Below are positions 18,835 through 28,437 of a stretch of 64,000 bases of DNA, in pieces. This stretch comes from Leptospira soteropolitanensis. Its GTDB lineage: Bacteria; Spirochaetota; Leptospiria; Leptospirales; Leptospiraceae. Numbering within the stretch: the stretch's first letter is position 1; every line of letters begins with the position of its first letter. The notes below the pieces were generated by a model that was not told where the DNA came from, ran no database searches, and saw only the letters and a program-made list of their open reading frames with translations. Made by a program: the position numbers and the translations under genes. The stretch lies in contig NZ_JAMQPN010000005.1 in assembly GCF_026151655.1 (NCBI RefSeq), positions 1-64,000 of the forward strand, in the 5' to 3' direction.

Positions 18835-21081
18835 TTAAGGTTTCACCGGCAACTTCGTTGTTTTAGATCGGAAATTCCCAACCGTCGTCCCATACTGGAT
18901 TTTGTCACCAAGGGAGATATTTGTCAAGTCGATGGTATCATTTTCAAAAACAAGTATCACTGTAGAACCCATCTCAAAGCGACCAAGTTCTGACCCTTTG
19001 TCGATCATGATGGATACATCTTTGTAGTGATGTTCCTTAGCAAAACGAATCCAGTTGTTTGTTACAATTTTATCATCATAGGTCACTCGGATCTTTCCTA
19101 CGTTAGACGCCCCAACCTTAATGACTGCTATTTTGCCGTATTCGGTTTGTAAGAAGGTGATAAGCCTTTCGTTTTTAGGGAAAAGTCCCCGAATATTGAG
19201 AACAGCCAAATCGTTCACCGGAAATAATTTTCCAGGTTCGTAGTAATAACCAAGAATTTGACCAGCAAAAGGGCTGTGAATGCGATGGTAATCTTGCGGA
19301 GACAAGTAGAAAGTAATGTATTTTCCGTTAGTAAAATATGGGTAATACTTTTCCGAACCTAACAACTCTTTTACGGAATAATCAATACCTTTTGCCTGAA
19401 TGATAGTGGATTGGTTTATATTCCCAAAACTTGTAATTTTTGAATCAGTCGGAGATACTACGGCATTTGGAGCTGAGTCGATGATCCTTGCTTCTGCACG
19501 GAGTGCTCTTGTAAAAAATTGATTGAGAGAAGCGTATTCTTTAATCTCAAGTTCTGCTTCGCCTAAATTGATTTTATAAGCCTTTGCAAATGCCTTTAAG
19601 ATAGGGATCATCATAAACCTTGGCAACTTTAAGGTTGAAAAATACCCAAAAATTTTCGAAATTAAGTTTTTCGGAAGTAAGGTCAAAAACAAAAGATAAA
19701 TGTCTTTGAAGATTTCATACCTGGCGCCAGATTCAGAGAGGTATTTTTTAAGTTCCAAATTGGCAGATTTACCAAGTAACATAAGCGAAACTAATAGTGG
19801 TACACTAGTAATCACAGCGGCAATGTAACCCCAATGCATTACAAATACTAGAACTTCAATTCCATATTGTACGTAAAAATATGCGAAACCAAGAGTGGAC
19901 CCAATAAACAACATTCTAAAAAAATTCGAAAACTTTTCACCAAATACATAGAATGCATTTTGTTCTCCGCTATAGAACCAACCAGCAAGACTTAAAATTC
20001 CAAAACAAAGAAAGGAAATAAAAAACAAAATGGCTGATAAAGAATCCTTTTGTTCTAAAATTCTATCAGGGAAGGAAAGGATTGTATCTAAATTGACTGC
20101 ACCATAAGAATACAAAACAAAACCAACAAGTGTCGCCATAATAAAACCTTCAAAAAAGGACGCAAGCATACTCACTAACCCTTGTTTTGCGGCATAATCT
20201 GTCCTTACAACACCAGCGATTCCCGAAGACTTCCCTACGGCAGTTTCTGTTGATAAAAAGAAAGTACTAATTGAAACAGAAAGTCCCCGTAAAATTCCAA
20301 AGGCTCCTCCACCTTGCAAAGCTTTGATGGAAAAAGCTTCTTTGGTGACATCAGATAAGAATCCAAAAAAGGAAATCATACCGTTAGAAAAAAGTGTAAC
20401 ATAACCAAAAATAAATAGAATGATCCCAACGGGCGCAAGAATGGAAGCGGCACGGCCCACTCGCCTAACACCACCTATAACAATAAATAGTAAAATAACG
20501 GAGATAGAAATAGGACCAGATAAACCAGAAAGACTGAGACCTTCTTTTGTAATATAAGTGAGACCGACAAAAGGAAAAATCCCCCCAAACAAAAGAACCG
20601 TTACCATACTTGCCAAAGAAAATGCCACAGCAAGCCACTTGGCCCGTAAGGCTTTTTCAATAAAATACATGGGTCCAGAGAGATACCGGCCACTAGGGAG
20701 TTGGTTTCGAAATTTTACAGCCAAGGTGGAAGAAACAAACCGAATGGGCATCACCAAAAGACTCATCACCCAAATCCAAAAAAGAACGCCAATTCCACCG
20801 TAAGCGATGGCTAACCCTGTCCCGATGACCGAGCCTGCCAAAAGTGATGAGCCAATTCCTGCGAAGAAAGCTTGTGAATGAACCAACTGGCCCTTAGAAC
20901 CTTTGAAGTCCATATTGCCGGTAAGGATCTTGAGTGCGAGGAAGAGAAAACGAATTTGAGGAAATCCCAAACGAAAACTCAAGTAAATTGAGGCGACAAG
21001 GATAAGATAAAAATAAGGGCTAAGGATGTCCGATCCTAAAATCAGATTAAACTTAGATCCGTTTTGAAAGAGTGTTTCCAT
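18835..21081 (-). CDS. Fusion: alanine/sodium symporter-like + phosphatidylserine decarboxylase
   Basis: 748 residues. Residues about 15-440 are a polytopic membrane domain of the AGCS (alanine or glycine:cation symporter) family: [40 protein letters not shown] and [12 protein letters not shown] match the family, although the usual GNIVGVA motif is altered to GSVIGTG. Residues about 485-748 are a phosphatidylserine decarboxylase: SPTDSKI with Asp546, YHRIHSP with His599/602, VGASNVGK, and MGST at 704-707 where self-cleavage would create the pyruvoyl group on Ser706. A good ribosome-binding site (GAGGAAG) supports the start. No frame break separates the halves. The enzyme would make phosphatidylethanolamine at the inner membrane. 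Confidence 0.88.
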   Translation of the reverse strand: METLFQNGSKFNLILGSDILSPYFYLILVASIYLSFRLGFPQIRFLFLALKILTGNMDFKGSKGQLVHSQAFFAGIGSSLLAGSVIGTGLAIAYGGIGVLFWIWVMSLLVMPIRFVSSTLAVKFRNQLPSGRYLSGPMYFIEKALRAKWLAVAFSLASMVTVLLFGGIFPFVGLTYITKEGLSLSGLSGPISISVILLFIVIGGVRRVGRAASILAPVGIILFIFGYVTLFSNGMISFFGFLSDVTKEAFSIKALQGGGAFGILRGLSVSISTFFLSTETAVGKSSGIAGVVRTDYAAKQGLVSMLASFFEGFIMATLVGFVLYSYGAVNLDTILSFPDRILEQKDSLSAILFFISFLCFGILSLAGWFYSGEQNAFYVFGEKFSNFFRMLFIGSTLGFAYFYVQYGIEVLVFVMHWGYIAAVITSVPLLVSLMLLGKSANLELKKYLSESGARYEIFKDIYLLFLTLLPKNLISKIFGYFSTLKLPRFMMIPILKAFAKAYKINLGEAELEIKEYASLNQFFTRALRAEARIIDSAPNAVVSPTDSKITSFGNINQSTIIQAKGIDYSVKELLGSEKYYPYFTNGKYITFYLSPQDYHRIHSPFAGQILGYYYEPGKLFPVNDLAVLNIRGLFPKNERLITFLQTEYGKIAVIKVGASNVGKIRVTYDDKIVTNNWIRFAKEHHYKDVSIMIDKGSELGRFEMGSTVILVFENDTIDLTNISLGDKIQYGTTVGNFRSKTTKLPVKP

Positions 21082-21116
21082 ATTGGTTCTTCCTCACGAA
21101 ATTGGATGAAATTGTT

Positions 21117-21944
21117 ATGTCAAGATGTATTGTAATCCTTTCGTTTCTGGTTTTTATGATTTCTTCTAGCAGCATTGGCAACTTGTCCGCAGAACCTTCC
21201 GGGATGGAAGTAGGATTACGTTTAGGTGGCGGAGAAAGAGTCCCTGGACGATTCGATGGAGACCTAAAACAGTTTTCCTCTACCGTCAGTCCTTTGGTAG
21301 CTTCCGATGTATCCTTAAGTGGGGGCAAGTCCACCAATTTGTATGAAGGATTTTTTCGATTCCTACTAGACTCAAGATCTCGAGTCGGATTTGTCATTGG
21401 ACGAAATGACTGGCAGAATCTTCAACTAACTGAAGTTACGAGCGACTATTATTACACAAAACTCAGCTCAGAAATATATTCTTACCATATACTTGGAATG
21501 TATTACTTTAACGTACCTGTATTTCGAAATTGGGAATGGGAAAGTGGACTCGGTGGAGGATTTACTTCTGCTGACTGGAACATTCGTGGATTTTCGGCAG
21601 GTGGCGGTTTAGCCCCCGACACTCAATACTTTAACCAAAGGGGCAGGCTTAGAGGAAGTGGACTTGCCTACAGAGCAGAAACTGCCATCAATCATCGGTT
21701 ATACGAAAGCACTTTTTTCCAAATAGGTCTTGGATACCACCATATAGCTATTGATAAGTTCAGCGGAAATTATAACGGGGAAACTTCCAGTTTCTATATC
21801 CGAGCCGATGGTAAGGTAGGAGTTTTGGATGATACAAGAGTCATTGATGCCACTGTGAGCACTGCACAAACTTTTCGAAGACTGGATATGAACTCAGGAT
21901 CTTGGGTTCTCTATTTTTCAGTCTTTCAAAGGTTTTTGGATTGA
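21117..21944 (+). CDS. Probable outer-membrane beta-barrel protein
   Basis: 275 residues starting at the ATG at 21117, which gives a signal peptide (CIVILSFLVFMISSSSIGNLSA). A more upstream GTG would overlap the divergent fusion gene. The mature part has alternating hydrophobic and polar residues with many aromatic and Gly residues, for example GLRLGGGERVPG and the C-terminal GSWVLYFSVFQRFLD, as in small outer-membrane barrels. No family recognised. Its start lies only 35 bases from the start of the divergent fusion gene, so the two promoters must overlap coding sequence. Confidence 0.65.
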   Translation: MSRCIVILSFLVFMISSSSIGNLSAEPSGMEVGLRLGGGERVPGRFDGDLKQFSSTVSPLVASDVSLSGGKSTNLYEGFFRFLLDSRSRVGFVIGRNDWQNLQLTEVTSDYYYTKLSSEIYSYHILGMYYFNVPVFRNWEWESGLGGGFTSADWNIRGFSAGGGLAPDTQYFNQRGRLRGSGLAYRAETAINHRLYESTFFQIGLGYHHIAIDKFSGNYNGETSSFYIRADGKVGVLDDTRVIDATVSTAQTFRRLDMNSGSWVLYFSVFQRFLD

Positions 21945-21983
21945 CTGTCTCCAAGGGAAGGTATCATTCTTTAAGAAAATTAC

Positions 21984-22223
21984 ATGAAATCCTCTAAAAT
22001 CATTACCATCGGTATCAAAGAATTGGCTCACCAAAAAGTCATACTTGCTGCTTGGTATAATTTTCTAAAAGAAAACTTCGATGCAAAAAAAGTGACGGCA
22101 GAAGAATTCACTTTATACCTACAAGCACATGTGATGTATGATTTGGACAAAGATCAAGTGGAGTTGATGTTGTCTGGAACAGAATCTCTTTTAGAAGATT
22201 TCAAAAAGTCTATTTTTGGATGA
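21984..22223 (+). CDS. Small conserved-looking hypothetical protein
   Basis: 79 residues, rich in Lys, Glu and Leu, predicted mostly helical, no signal peptide and no cysteine. It contains a KKVTAEEFTLYLQAHVMYDLDKDQ stretch (positions 36-59) that resembles an EF-hand loop only superficially. It ends in a 4-base overlap with the ArsC-like gene, so translation is probably coupled. Function not recognised. Confidence 0.65.
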   Translation: MKSSKIITIGIKELAHQKVILAAWYNFLKENFDAKKVTAEEFTLYLQAHVMYDLDKDQVELMLSGTESLLEDFKKSIFG

Positions 22224-22567
22224 ACCTCCAAATCTTCGGAACCAAAAAATGCAAAGAATCTAAGAAGGCCCAGTTGTTCTTCCAAGAACGCCGCATCCCT
22301 TTTCAATTCATCAACCTCCAAGAAAAAGAAATGAGCAAAGGAGAACTTAGGTCTATTTTAGGAAGTGTCCGTTTGGATGATTTGATTGATACAGAATCAA
22401 AAGTTTATGAAGAAAAAAATCTAAAATACATGTTATACGATAAGGAAGAGGCACTTCTCACCAACCCACTCCTATTCAAAACACCAATCGTTCGCGACGG
22501 AAAACGCGCAACGATTGGATTTGTTCCCGACATTTGGAAACAGTGGATTTTGGAATCTAAAAAATAA
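22220..22567 (+). CDS. ArsC/Spx-like thioredoxin-fold protein
   Basis: 115 residues, standard length for ArsC/YffB/Spx proteins. It begins NLQIFGTKKCKESKKA, so it keeps a single active-site-position cysteine (Cys11) rather than the CXXC of Spx, and contains RSILGSVRLDDLIDTESKVYEE and LLFKTPIVRDGKRATIGF, which match the family core. The absence of other cysteines makes a classical three-cysteine arsenate-reduction cycle unlikely; a glutathione- or thiol-dependent reductase role is possible. It sits in a three-gene operon with no arsenic genes nearby. Confidence 0.8.
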   Translation: MNLQIFGTKKCKESKKAQLFFQERRIPFQFINLQEKEMSKGELRSILGSVRLDDLIDTESKVYEEKNLKYMLYDKEEALLTNPLLFKTPIVRDGKRATIGFVPDIWKQWILESKK

Positions 22568-22987
22568 ATGATACAAACCACCATTGAAGCGGTTATCCGA
22601 AGGCCAGTTCCAGAAGTATTTTCGTATATTCGAAATATGGAAAACCAAACTTTGTATAACTCAAGTATCACCGCTTCGGAAGTAGTTTCAAACAACCCAA
22701 ATCAATATAAAATGCAAATAGATTTGGGGATTTTCAAACTTACAGAGTTATACACACTAGAAGAAGTGCATGACAACAGATTGATTGTCGCTAGTTGCCA
22801 CTCCAACTCTATGACATTTACCGATCGTTATGAATTTAAGGATTCTAATGGGGACTGCCACCTAACGATCACTGATCGTATGGAGTTAAAAGGCTTTTTT
22901 AAATTAAGTGAAGGCCTAGTGAAAATGAACCTAAAATCACAAATGATGGAAAACTTAAATTCTCTAAAAAAAATATTAGAATCTTAA
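22568..22987 (+). CDS. SRPBCC-superfamily protein
   Basis: 139 residues beginning IQTTIEAVIRRPVPEVFSYI, the typical first strand and helix of the START/polyketide-cyclase (SRPBCC) fold, followed by alternating strands and a long C-terminal helix. This fold binds hydrophobic ligands; the ligand is unknown. It begins immediately after the ArsC-like gene's stop and ends 3 bases before the convergent lpxD. Confidence 0.8.
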   Translation: MIQTTIEAVIRRPVPEVFSYIRNMENQTLYNSSITASEVVSNNPNQYKMQIDLGIFKLTELYTLEEVHDNRLIVASCHSNSMTFTDRYEFKDSNGDCHLTITDRMELKGFFKLSEGLVKMNLKSQMMENLNSLKKILES

Positions 22988-22990
22988 TAC

Positions 22991-24010
22991 TTAAGATTCT
23001 TGTTTCTTTCGCTTCGAAAACTCTTTCGTTAATTCTGGTAACATTGGCAAAGAACTATGAATCCGATGCATTTCCAAAGCAGGTCTTGCAGGGATTCCAA
23101 AATATGCAGTTTTCTCTTTTGAATCTTCTGTCAGTCCAGAAAGTCCCATCAAAATCGATCCCTTTTTCATTGTTAGGTGTTCTGCCACAGCTGATTGTCC
23201 AGCTAGGAAACAACCATCTTCAATCGTAACGGAACCAGCAAGCACAGTTGCACCAGCAATATAAACATAATTACCTACCCGACAGTTGTGCCCAACATGA
23301 ACATGATCATCGAATTTAGTAAAATTACCAATGGTAGTTGATTCAAGAGCCGCCCGGTCTACCGTACAATGAGCACCCATTTCTACTTCATCGCCGATGA
23401 TTACATTTCCAATTTGTGGAACTTTATACCTTACACCGGCATAATCATAAAATCCAAAACCATCTGCCCCGATCACTGTATTAGAATGGATCAAATTGCG
23501 TTTTCCCAACTTACAGTTGTAATATACTACAACTCCAGACTTCAATACAGTTTCTTCCCCAATTTCGACATTGGATTCCAATACCACATTAGGGTAAATA
23601 ACGGCCCGATCACCAATCACAACATTTTCTTGGATCACGGCAAAATCCATAATCGTAACATCTTTTCCAAGTTTGGCGGTTGGGTGGATGCTCGCCTTAT
23701 CCGAAATTGATGTTTTATATTTTGGTTTATTCTCAAATAAAGAAACTACCTGAATGAATTTTACTTTTGATCCTTCTTCGGGGATAATGATGGCATTGGG
23801 GAATTGTGATGCTAATGATTCAATAGTAAGTGCTATTTTGACATCAGAGGCTTTTTTATGTTTGGCTAAGTATTTTTTGGAAGCCACATAATATATACTG
23901 CTAGGATCTACTGGAGTATGGTGCTCCAAATCTTTGATTCCATTGATCTCTAACTCACCAGAGCCGGTGAAACTTGCACCTAGTTGTTCAGCCAAATCTT
24001 TTAGTTTCAT
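22991..24010 (-). CDS. lpxD: UDP-3-O-acylglucosamine N-acyltransferase LpxD
   Basis: 339 residues, the usual LpxD size. The enzyme adds the second acyl chain (N-linked) from acyl-ACP to UDP-3-O-acyl-glucosamine in lipid A synthesis. The N-terminal uridine-binding domain (about 1-100) includes GIKDLEHHTPVDPSSIYYVA; the left-handed beta helix (about 105-300) shows hexapeptide repeats such as IHPTAKLGKDVTIMD and GVVVYYNCKLGKRNLIHSN. The catalytic His lies in DDHVHVGHNCRVG. It is alone on the minus strand here, away from lpxA and fabZ. Confidence 0.94.
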   Translation of the reverse strand: MKLKDLAEQLGASFTGSGELEINGIKDLEHHTPVDPSSIYYVASKKYLAKHKKASDVKIALTIESLASQFPNAIIIPEEGSKVKFIQVVSLFENKPKYKTSISDKASIHPTAKLGKDVTIMDFAVIQENVVIGDRAVIYPNVVLESNVEIGEETVLKSGVVVYYNCKLGKRNLIHSNTVIGADGFGFYDYAGVRYKVPQIGNVIIGDEVEMGAHCTVDRAALESTTIGNFTKFDDHVHVGHNCRVGNYVYIAGATVLAGSVTIEDGCFLAGQSAVAEHLTMKKGSILMGLSGLTEDSKEKTAYFGIPARPALEMHRIHSSLPMLPELTKEFSKRKKQES

Positions 24011-24112
24011 TTATACACCTTCCTCTTGAAAAATAATTGGAAGGGACATATTTCAACCATATTTTTAAAATCTATCATATTGAAACTTTTTAAACTATCC
24101 GATGATTAGACT
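24011..24112. promoter_or_regulatory. Divergent promoter region, lpxD / OmpA-like gene
   Basis: A 102-base AT-rich gap separates the divergent starts of lpxD and the OmpA-like gene and must carry both promoters. Several TATAAT-like hexamers are possible in such AT-rich DNA and none stands out. Confidence 0.3.
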
Positions 24113-24589
24113 ATGTTCTACCCAAATTTGAACAAAGGCATCCGTTTGCTTTTGTTAACTTACACCGTTCAATATTTTTTGTTCACACAAGAACTAGTGG
24201 GACAAGAAGGTGTAGTCTTCGAAAATCCATATAAAAAAACAGAACCAGCTAAAGAAGACAAATCCTTTACTTTGTATTTTTCCAAACAGTCTTCTAAAAT
24301 AGCAAAAGCCGACTTGGTTCGTTTGCAGTCGTTTGCAGATTTTCTAAATCAAAATAGAAATTATGAAGTTTATATCCAAGCACATGCAAACGAAGGGAAA
24401 AATGCAAAAGATGATTTAGTGATGAGTGAAAAACGATCTTTGGAAGTAGAACGATTTTTTTTAATTCATTTTGTAGAACCAATTCAAATCAGAAGACTCT
24501 TTTATGGAAATTCGAAATTGACCAATAAAACAAAAGAACACCAAGCATTGAATCGGCGAGTAGAAATCAAAATCCAACAAATTCCTTAA
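24113..24589 (+). CDS. Small OmpA-domain protein
   Basis: 158 residues with an N-terminal hydrophobic segment (IRLLLLTYTVQYFLF) that could be a signal or anchor, then a C-terminal OmpA-like peptidoglycan-binding domain (about 50-155). The domain markers are FTLYFSKQSSKIAKADLVRLQSFADFL, VYIQAHANEG and the closing HQALNRRVEIKI, equivalent to the NRRVEI ending of OmpA domains. It probably sits in the periplasm attached to the cell wall. Its last 4 bases overlap the end of the convergent DUF2064 gene. Confidence 0.8.
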   Translation: MFYPNLNKGIRLLLLTYTVQYFLFTQELVGQEGVVFENPYKKTEPAKEDKSFTLYFSKQSSKIAKADLVRLQSFADFLNQNRNYEVYIQAHANEGKNAKDDLVMSEKRSLEVERFFLIHFVEPIQIRRLFYGNSKLTNKTKEHQALNRRVEIKIQQIP

Positions 24590-25182
24590 ATCGAACCTTT
24601 CCACAAATTAAAATCATTGATATCGTCGATATCACATAATTCTTCTAAAAGGGTTACGGTTTTGTTATTTTTTTGAATCAAATTCATTGTTAGTGACAAA
24701 ACATTTTCCGTGCTCCAAGGTATGGAACGAAAAACAAAAGGAAAATATTCTTTCATACCAAGTAAATAATAACCTCCATCCAAAGCAGGGCCTAAAACAA
24801 AATCAAAATCATTGAGTCTGGAATAAGCATTTTCGATTATTTCTTTTGTTAAAAAAGGACAGTCTGTTCCGATAATGATAATTTTTCTAGCACCATCTTT
24901 AAATTCATTTTGGAATGCTTTTTCCATTTTGAATCCGAGATCTCCTGTTTCTTGCACTTTTTTTTGGTATTCAAATTCAAATTCATTGGGACTATCATCT
25001 CTAAACTCGTCCCAATAAACAATCTTCTGAACATCAATAGCAGAAGTAATTTTCTTTGTGATCTCAAGTAACTCAAAGTAAATCCCAAGAGCTTTTTCTT
25101 CCCCAACGGAAGATGCAAGGCGAGTTTTCACTTTTCCTAACTTAGGTTGTTTGGCGAAAATAATTAATGTGTTTTTTTCCAT
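24586..25182 (-). CDS. DUF2064 glycosyltransferase-like protein
   Basis: 198 residues of the DUF2064 family (the rSAM/selenodomain- or arsenosugar-associated transferase 1 group), a nucleotide-sugar-transferase-like GT-A fold. Markers are LIIFAKQPKLGKVKTRLA at the N-terminus, GTDCPFLTKEI near the middle and LGPALDGGYYLLG. The sugar and acceptor are unknown. It is the last gene of a five-gene minus-strand operon with overlapping ends (rhodanese, cytochrome, GT2, membrane glycosyltransferase, this gene); its start overlaps the preceding gene by 41 bases. Confidence 0.85.
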   Translation of the reverse strand: MEKNTLIIFAKQPKLGKVKTRLASSVGEEKALGIYFELLEITKKITSAIDVQKIVYWDEFRDDSPNEFEFEYQKKVQETGDLGFKMEKAFQNEFKDGARKIIIIGTDCPFLTKEIIENAYSRLNDFDFVLGPALDGGYYLLGMKEYFPFVFRSIPWSTENVLSLTMNLIQKNNKTVTLLEELCDIDDINDFNLWKGSI

Positions 25183-26425
25183 AATAACCTAAAACCAAAA
25201 CGGAAACAATCCAGTGATAATAAATAAAATCATTTCTAACATACAATCCATAAGATAAAAAACTAAGGAAGGAAATGATCGTTACTAATGATTCCATTTT
25301 CTCTTTCCCCACCATAAAAAAAATCCAAGGAATCCAATACCAAGGATGAATCACCGGTGAGAACAAAAGGAATAAAGAATATATGAAAAGTAACCTGTCT
25401 CTTAAGTTTAGCCGAGAAATGATTTTTTTTTGAAAAGAAAAAATATAAATACAACAAAGAATACCCAAAGTTAGACTGCCGGAAAGATATTCTATTTTAA
25501 AGGGAGTTAAAAGATAAAATAAAAAAGGTTCCATGATTCCAGCAAATCGGAAGGTATGAAAAAAAAGTCCAATCCCAGAAGATCCTTGCAAACCCAGATC
25601 AGAAAACACGGTAAGTTTCCATACAATCAGCGAAAGACAAGAAACGACGGTTAACTTAGTCCAAAAACTACGATTCCAAGGAAACGCCAAAACAAATATG
25701 AAAGTATTTAGTTTCAACTGAGTTAATAAAAAGAAAGATATTAATTTTTGATACGTAAAACTCGTTATCAGAAAAAGCAAAAAACCTGTTACCAAGAGGA
25801 CTTCAGGATGCATCTGAGAAATACCTTCTAAAATCAAAATTGGATTCCCAAAATACAACCAATATGAATTAAAACTAGCGAGAGGATATAACTTTCTGAT
25901 TAAAATCAAATTTATCATATCAATCAGAAGAAGTAATATCTGAACTCCCAAAAAACTACTGCCAAAAAAAGAACCAATCAAAGTTCCTAGCGAGAAAAAA
26001 CACTGAATTAACAGTGGATAAACGGAATAAAAATGAGGGCTATTCATATTCAAAAATAGTGTCTCTAATTCTATAGGAGAATTATGAATGAATTTAATGA
26101 CCTCTGCCGGAGTATATAAATAAGGAGAAAATCCATTTAAAAAAATTTTTGCATCAAATAAATAACGATAGATGTCATCACTCCATACAGCAGGTGAACC
26201 GAGAACCACTACACGTAACAACAATGCATAAAGGAAAAAATGGTAAAAACGATTTCCAAAAAGCACAAGCGAAGCTGATATAAAATAAAAATATAATGGC
26301 AAAACAAAAGACACAACAAACACGATAACTAATTCGTCTCTACTTCCCCAATGAGCTGAAGCAAATAAAATCATTGGATACAATATACCCAGGATTAGTT
26401 TTGTAAAATTACTTCTGATAAACAC
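25142..26425 (-). CDS. Polytopic membrane glycosyltransferase-like protein (DUF2029/GT87 type)
   Basis: 427 residues with about ten predicted membrane helices. Between the first helices lies AVWSDDIYRYLFDAKIFLNG, an acidic loop with the Asp-Asp pair typical of lipid-phosphate-sugar-dependent GT-C enzymes, and near the C-terminus SPVIHPWYWIPWIF. The same pattern (WEDDWSRYLWEGNLI and PVYNPWYFLILIP) occurs in the gene at 29977-31293, so the two look homologous. It probably moves a sugar from a polyprenyl-phosphate carrier outside the inner membrane. Overlaps both neighbours (41 and 17 bases). Confidence 0.75.
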   Translation of the reverse strand: MFIRSNFTKLILGILYPMILFASAHWGSRDELVIVFVVSFVLPLYFYFISASLVLFGNRFYHFFLYALLLRVVVLGSPAVWSDDIYRYLFDAKIFLNGFSPYLYTPAEVIKFIHNSPIELETLFLNMNSPHFYSVYPLLIQCFFSLGTLIGSFFGSSFLGVQILLLLIDMINLILIRKLYPLASFNSYWLYFGNPILILEGISQMHPEVLLVTGFLLFLITSFTYQKLISFFLLTQLKLNTFIFVLAFPWNRSFWTKLTVVSCLSLIVWKLTVFSDLGLQGSSGIGLFFHTFRFAGIMEPFLFYLLTPFKIEYLSGSLTLGILCCIYIFSFQKKIISRLNLRDRLLFIYSLFLLFSPVIHPWYWIPWIFFMVGKEKMESLVTIISFLSFLSYGLYVRNDFIYYHWIVSVLVLGYYGKKHINYFRQTT

Positions 26426-27143
26426 GAAATAGAATTAATCGAAAAAATGTGTATAAAATTTTAATTCCAACACGAACTGACATTGATAAGGTTCCTGATA
26501 TTTTCGAAACTCCCGCAAAACGTTTTCGATAATTGACTGAAATTTCACGAATGGCAAGTCCAAATTGTAGAGCCTTTACATGCATTTCAATATTCCAACC
26601 CCAAGTAAGATCCTCCATCTGCATCCGTAAAATAGAAGAATAACGAATGATTCGAAGTGGCCCCATATCAGTAAATTTTCGTCGAAAAAATATTAGTATC
26701 AAAAAACAAGTCAAAGCATTTCCAAAAATTTGGATTGGAGAAAGTGCACCTTTCTCAACCTTACCTAAAGTTCGCGAACCAATCACTAAGTCATCACCGC
26801 TCTCTTGAATAACTCGAATCAATTTCTGAATATCGGCAGGATCATCAGATCCATCGGCATCGCAAAAAAGTATGTATTCAGGAGATTTACCAGAGTTTTT
26901 AATCCAATCCAATGCCAATAAACAAGCATTTCCATATCCAATTTCATGACAATCAAGACAGAAAAAGCCCATACGTTTTACTATATTTGCTGTTTGGTCT
27001 TTTGAGGCATTATTTACTATAATAAAGTTAGAATTTTGTAACCCAGATTCAGAAATAATACCAGATAACGCACGCTCAATGCCTTCCTCCTCATCACGTG
27101 CAGGTATGATACAAAAAACATTATTCACCCTTTCTACTGGCAT
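26409..27143 (-). CDS. GT2 family glycosyltransferase (DPM1-like)
   Basis: 244 residues. The GT-A core is clear: FCIIPARDEEEGIERAL at the N-terminus, the FIIVNNASKDQTA strand, and the metal-binding DXD-type FCDADGSDDP at about residues 92-101. The end (SVRVGIKILYTFFRLILFRV) is hydrophobic. The overall layout resembles dolichyl/polyprenyl-phosphate sugar synthases, which would charge a lipid carrier for the membrane enzyme encoded next. Donor sugar unknown. It overlaps the cytochrome gene by 23 bases and the membrane protein gene by 17 bases. Confidence 0.82.
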   Translation of the reverse strand: MPVERVNNVFCIIPARDEEEGIERALSGIISESGLQNSNFIIVNNASKDQTANIVKRMGFFCLDCHEIGYGNACLLALDWIKNSGKSPEYILFCDADGSDDPADIQKLIRVIQESGDDLVIGSRTLGKVEKGALSPIQIFGNALTCFLILIFFRRKFTDMGPLRIIRYSSILRMQMEDLTWGWNIEMHVKALQFGLAIREISVNYRKRFAGVSKISGTLSMSVRVGIKILYTFFRLILFRVYQK

Positions 27144-28437
27144 TCCTTTTGAATAATTCTTCTAAAGGAGTGTCCTTCCTAGATTTAGTTTTTAACTGGT
27201 ATTGTGACTCGATAATTAAAGAACTATGAGGATATAAATCTTTCATTTTTTCTACTTGTTCTTTGTACGGTGAAGATACGTATCCAGAAGATTGAACCAT
27301 ATAGTCGGATGTAATGTTTTTCAATCGGACATGAATTGCTTGGAATTGATATGTTTCAATTGGTAAATTTGGCCTGTCTAGTTTCCATAAAAAACTATTT
27401 TTATAGGGAATCCGGTTGTCACTTACCTTTTTGGCAACGGGTGACCAAGTCCATTCTTGTCCGATGGTGGTTTCTTCTTTATAAATTGTTTTGCCGAATC
27501 TGTCGATCCCGACTAGAATCAAACGATAAAACCGCTCAGGGTCACCTGTTGTTACATGGTGCGAAGCATTTGAATTGGTCAATATAACTTCAATTGTATT
27601 GTTCTCTACTTTTATATTCGAAAGAACAATACCTGGTTTATAACCTAATCTAATTTGATCAGGATACAAATCAAAAGTTTTGGGAACACCACCTCCAATG
27701 AATCCGTGTTTGTGTGATGTCCTTATCGGTTTATTTAAAGATGGTTTTACCAGTGACCGACGAACTTCTGGTTGGTGGCAAGAGGAGCAAGATTCACTTG
27801 ATTTTGTAGCGATTAATTCTGTACCTGTTTGAAAAGAACAAATTAGAGATTCATTTAAGGTATATGTTTCGTTATGACAATCGTAACAACGATCAAGTAA
27901 CTGTTTTCGATTGATTTTTACCGGATGGGGAGGAGAGGTTCCACCCGTTCCCCCTATCACATAGCTTTGATTAGACTCAGAATCTAATCGTACATGACAA
28001 GTCGCACAAGTGACTCCTTCTTTTTGCATTTCTATATTAAAGTTTGGATTGGGAATTTCCACCGGACGAAAATAATCTCCATTTATTAGTCCTGTGACAA
28101 TCGTTTCTCTTTGGTTTTGAACGGGGATATGACAATTTAAACAAATCCATTTTGGAGAACTTGGTTTTGCTAATTCCGATTGAAACTGAATGTCTGAAAG
28201 TGCATTCGCATGAGTCGAAAGTTTCCATTCTTCATAAATTTCCGTATGACAACCTCCGCAATTTTTTGCCGTAGGTGCACCAACTCCTTTCAAATCAGGA
28301 AGATTTTCAATCGGTTTTGCCCAAATTTTTCCAGGGAATACTTGTTCGATTGTTACGACTCGTTGATTGAGATAGAGATAAACACCTATACCTAAAGCGA
28401 GGAATAGGAATAATAGAATGAAAATAATTCGTTTCAA
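27121..28437 (-). CDS. Five-heme c-type cytochrome, membrane anchored
   Basis: 438 residues. An N-terminal anchor (IIFILLFLFLALGIGVYLYL) is followed by five CXXCH heme sites at residues 60-64 (CGGCH), 99-103 (CLNCH), 144-148 (CATCH), 184-188 (CYDCH) and 217-221 (CSSCH). The sequence around the first heme (NCGGCHTEIYEEWKLSTHA) is the signature of the cytochrome c554/multiheme family. The C-terminal half is heme-free and beta-rich. It should carry electrons in the periplasm; partner and substrate unknown. It shares heme spacing with the gene at 36373-37584 and overlaps the rhodanese gene by 4 bases. Confidence 0.9.
   Translation of the reverse strand: MKRIIFILLFLFLALGIGVYLYLNQRVVTIEQVFPGKIWAKPIENLPDLKGVGAPTAKNCGGCHTEIYEEWKLSTHANALSDIQFQSELAKPSSPKWICLNCHIPVQNQRETIVTGLINGDYFRPVEIPNPNFNIEMQKEGVTCATCHVRLDSESNQSYVIGGTGGTSPPHPVKINRKQLLDRCYDCHNETYTLNESLICSFQTGTELIATKSSESCSSCHQPEVRRSLVKPSLNKPIRTSHKHGFIGGGVPKTFDLYPDQIRLGYKPGIVLSNIKVENNTIEVILTNSNASHHVTTGDPERFYRLILVGIDRFGKTIYKEETTIGQEWTWSPVAKKVSDNRIPYKNSFLWKLDRPNLPIETYQFQAIHVRLKNITSDYMVQSSGYVSSPYKEQVEKMKDLYPHSSLIIESQYQLKTKSRKDTPLEELFKRNASRKGE

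Noticed and set aside
22220..22567. Arsenic resistance at the ArsC-like gene and arsenosugar synthesis at the DUF2064 gene
   Set aside because: No arsM, arsB, acr3 or arsR gene is nearby, the ArsC-like protein has a single cysteine, and DUF2064/GT2 proteins occur in many pathways.
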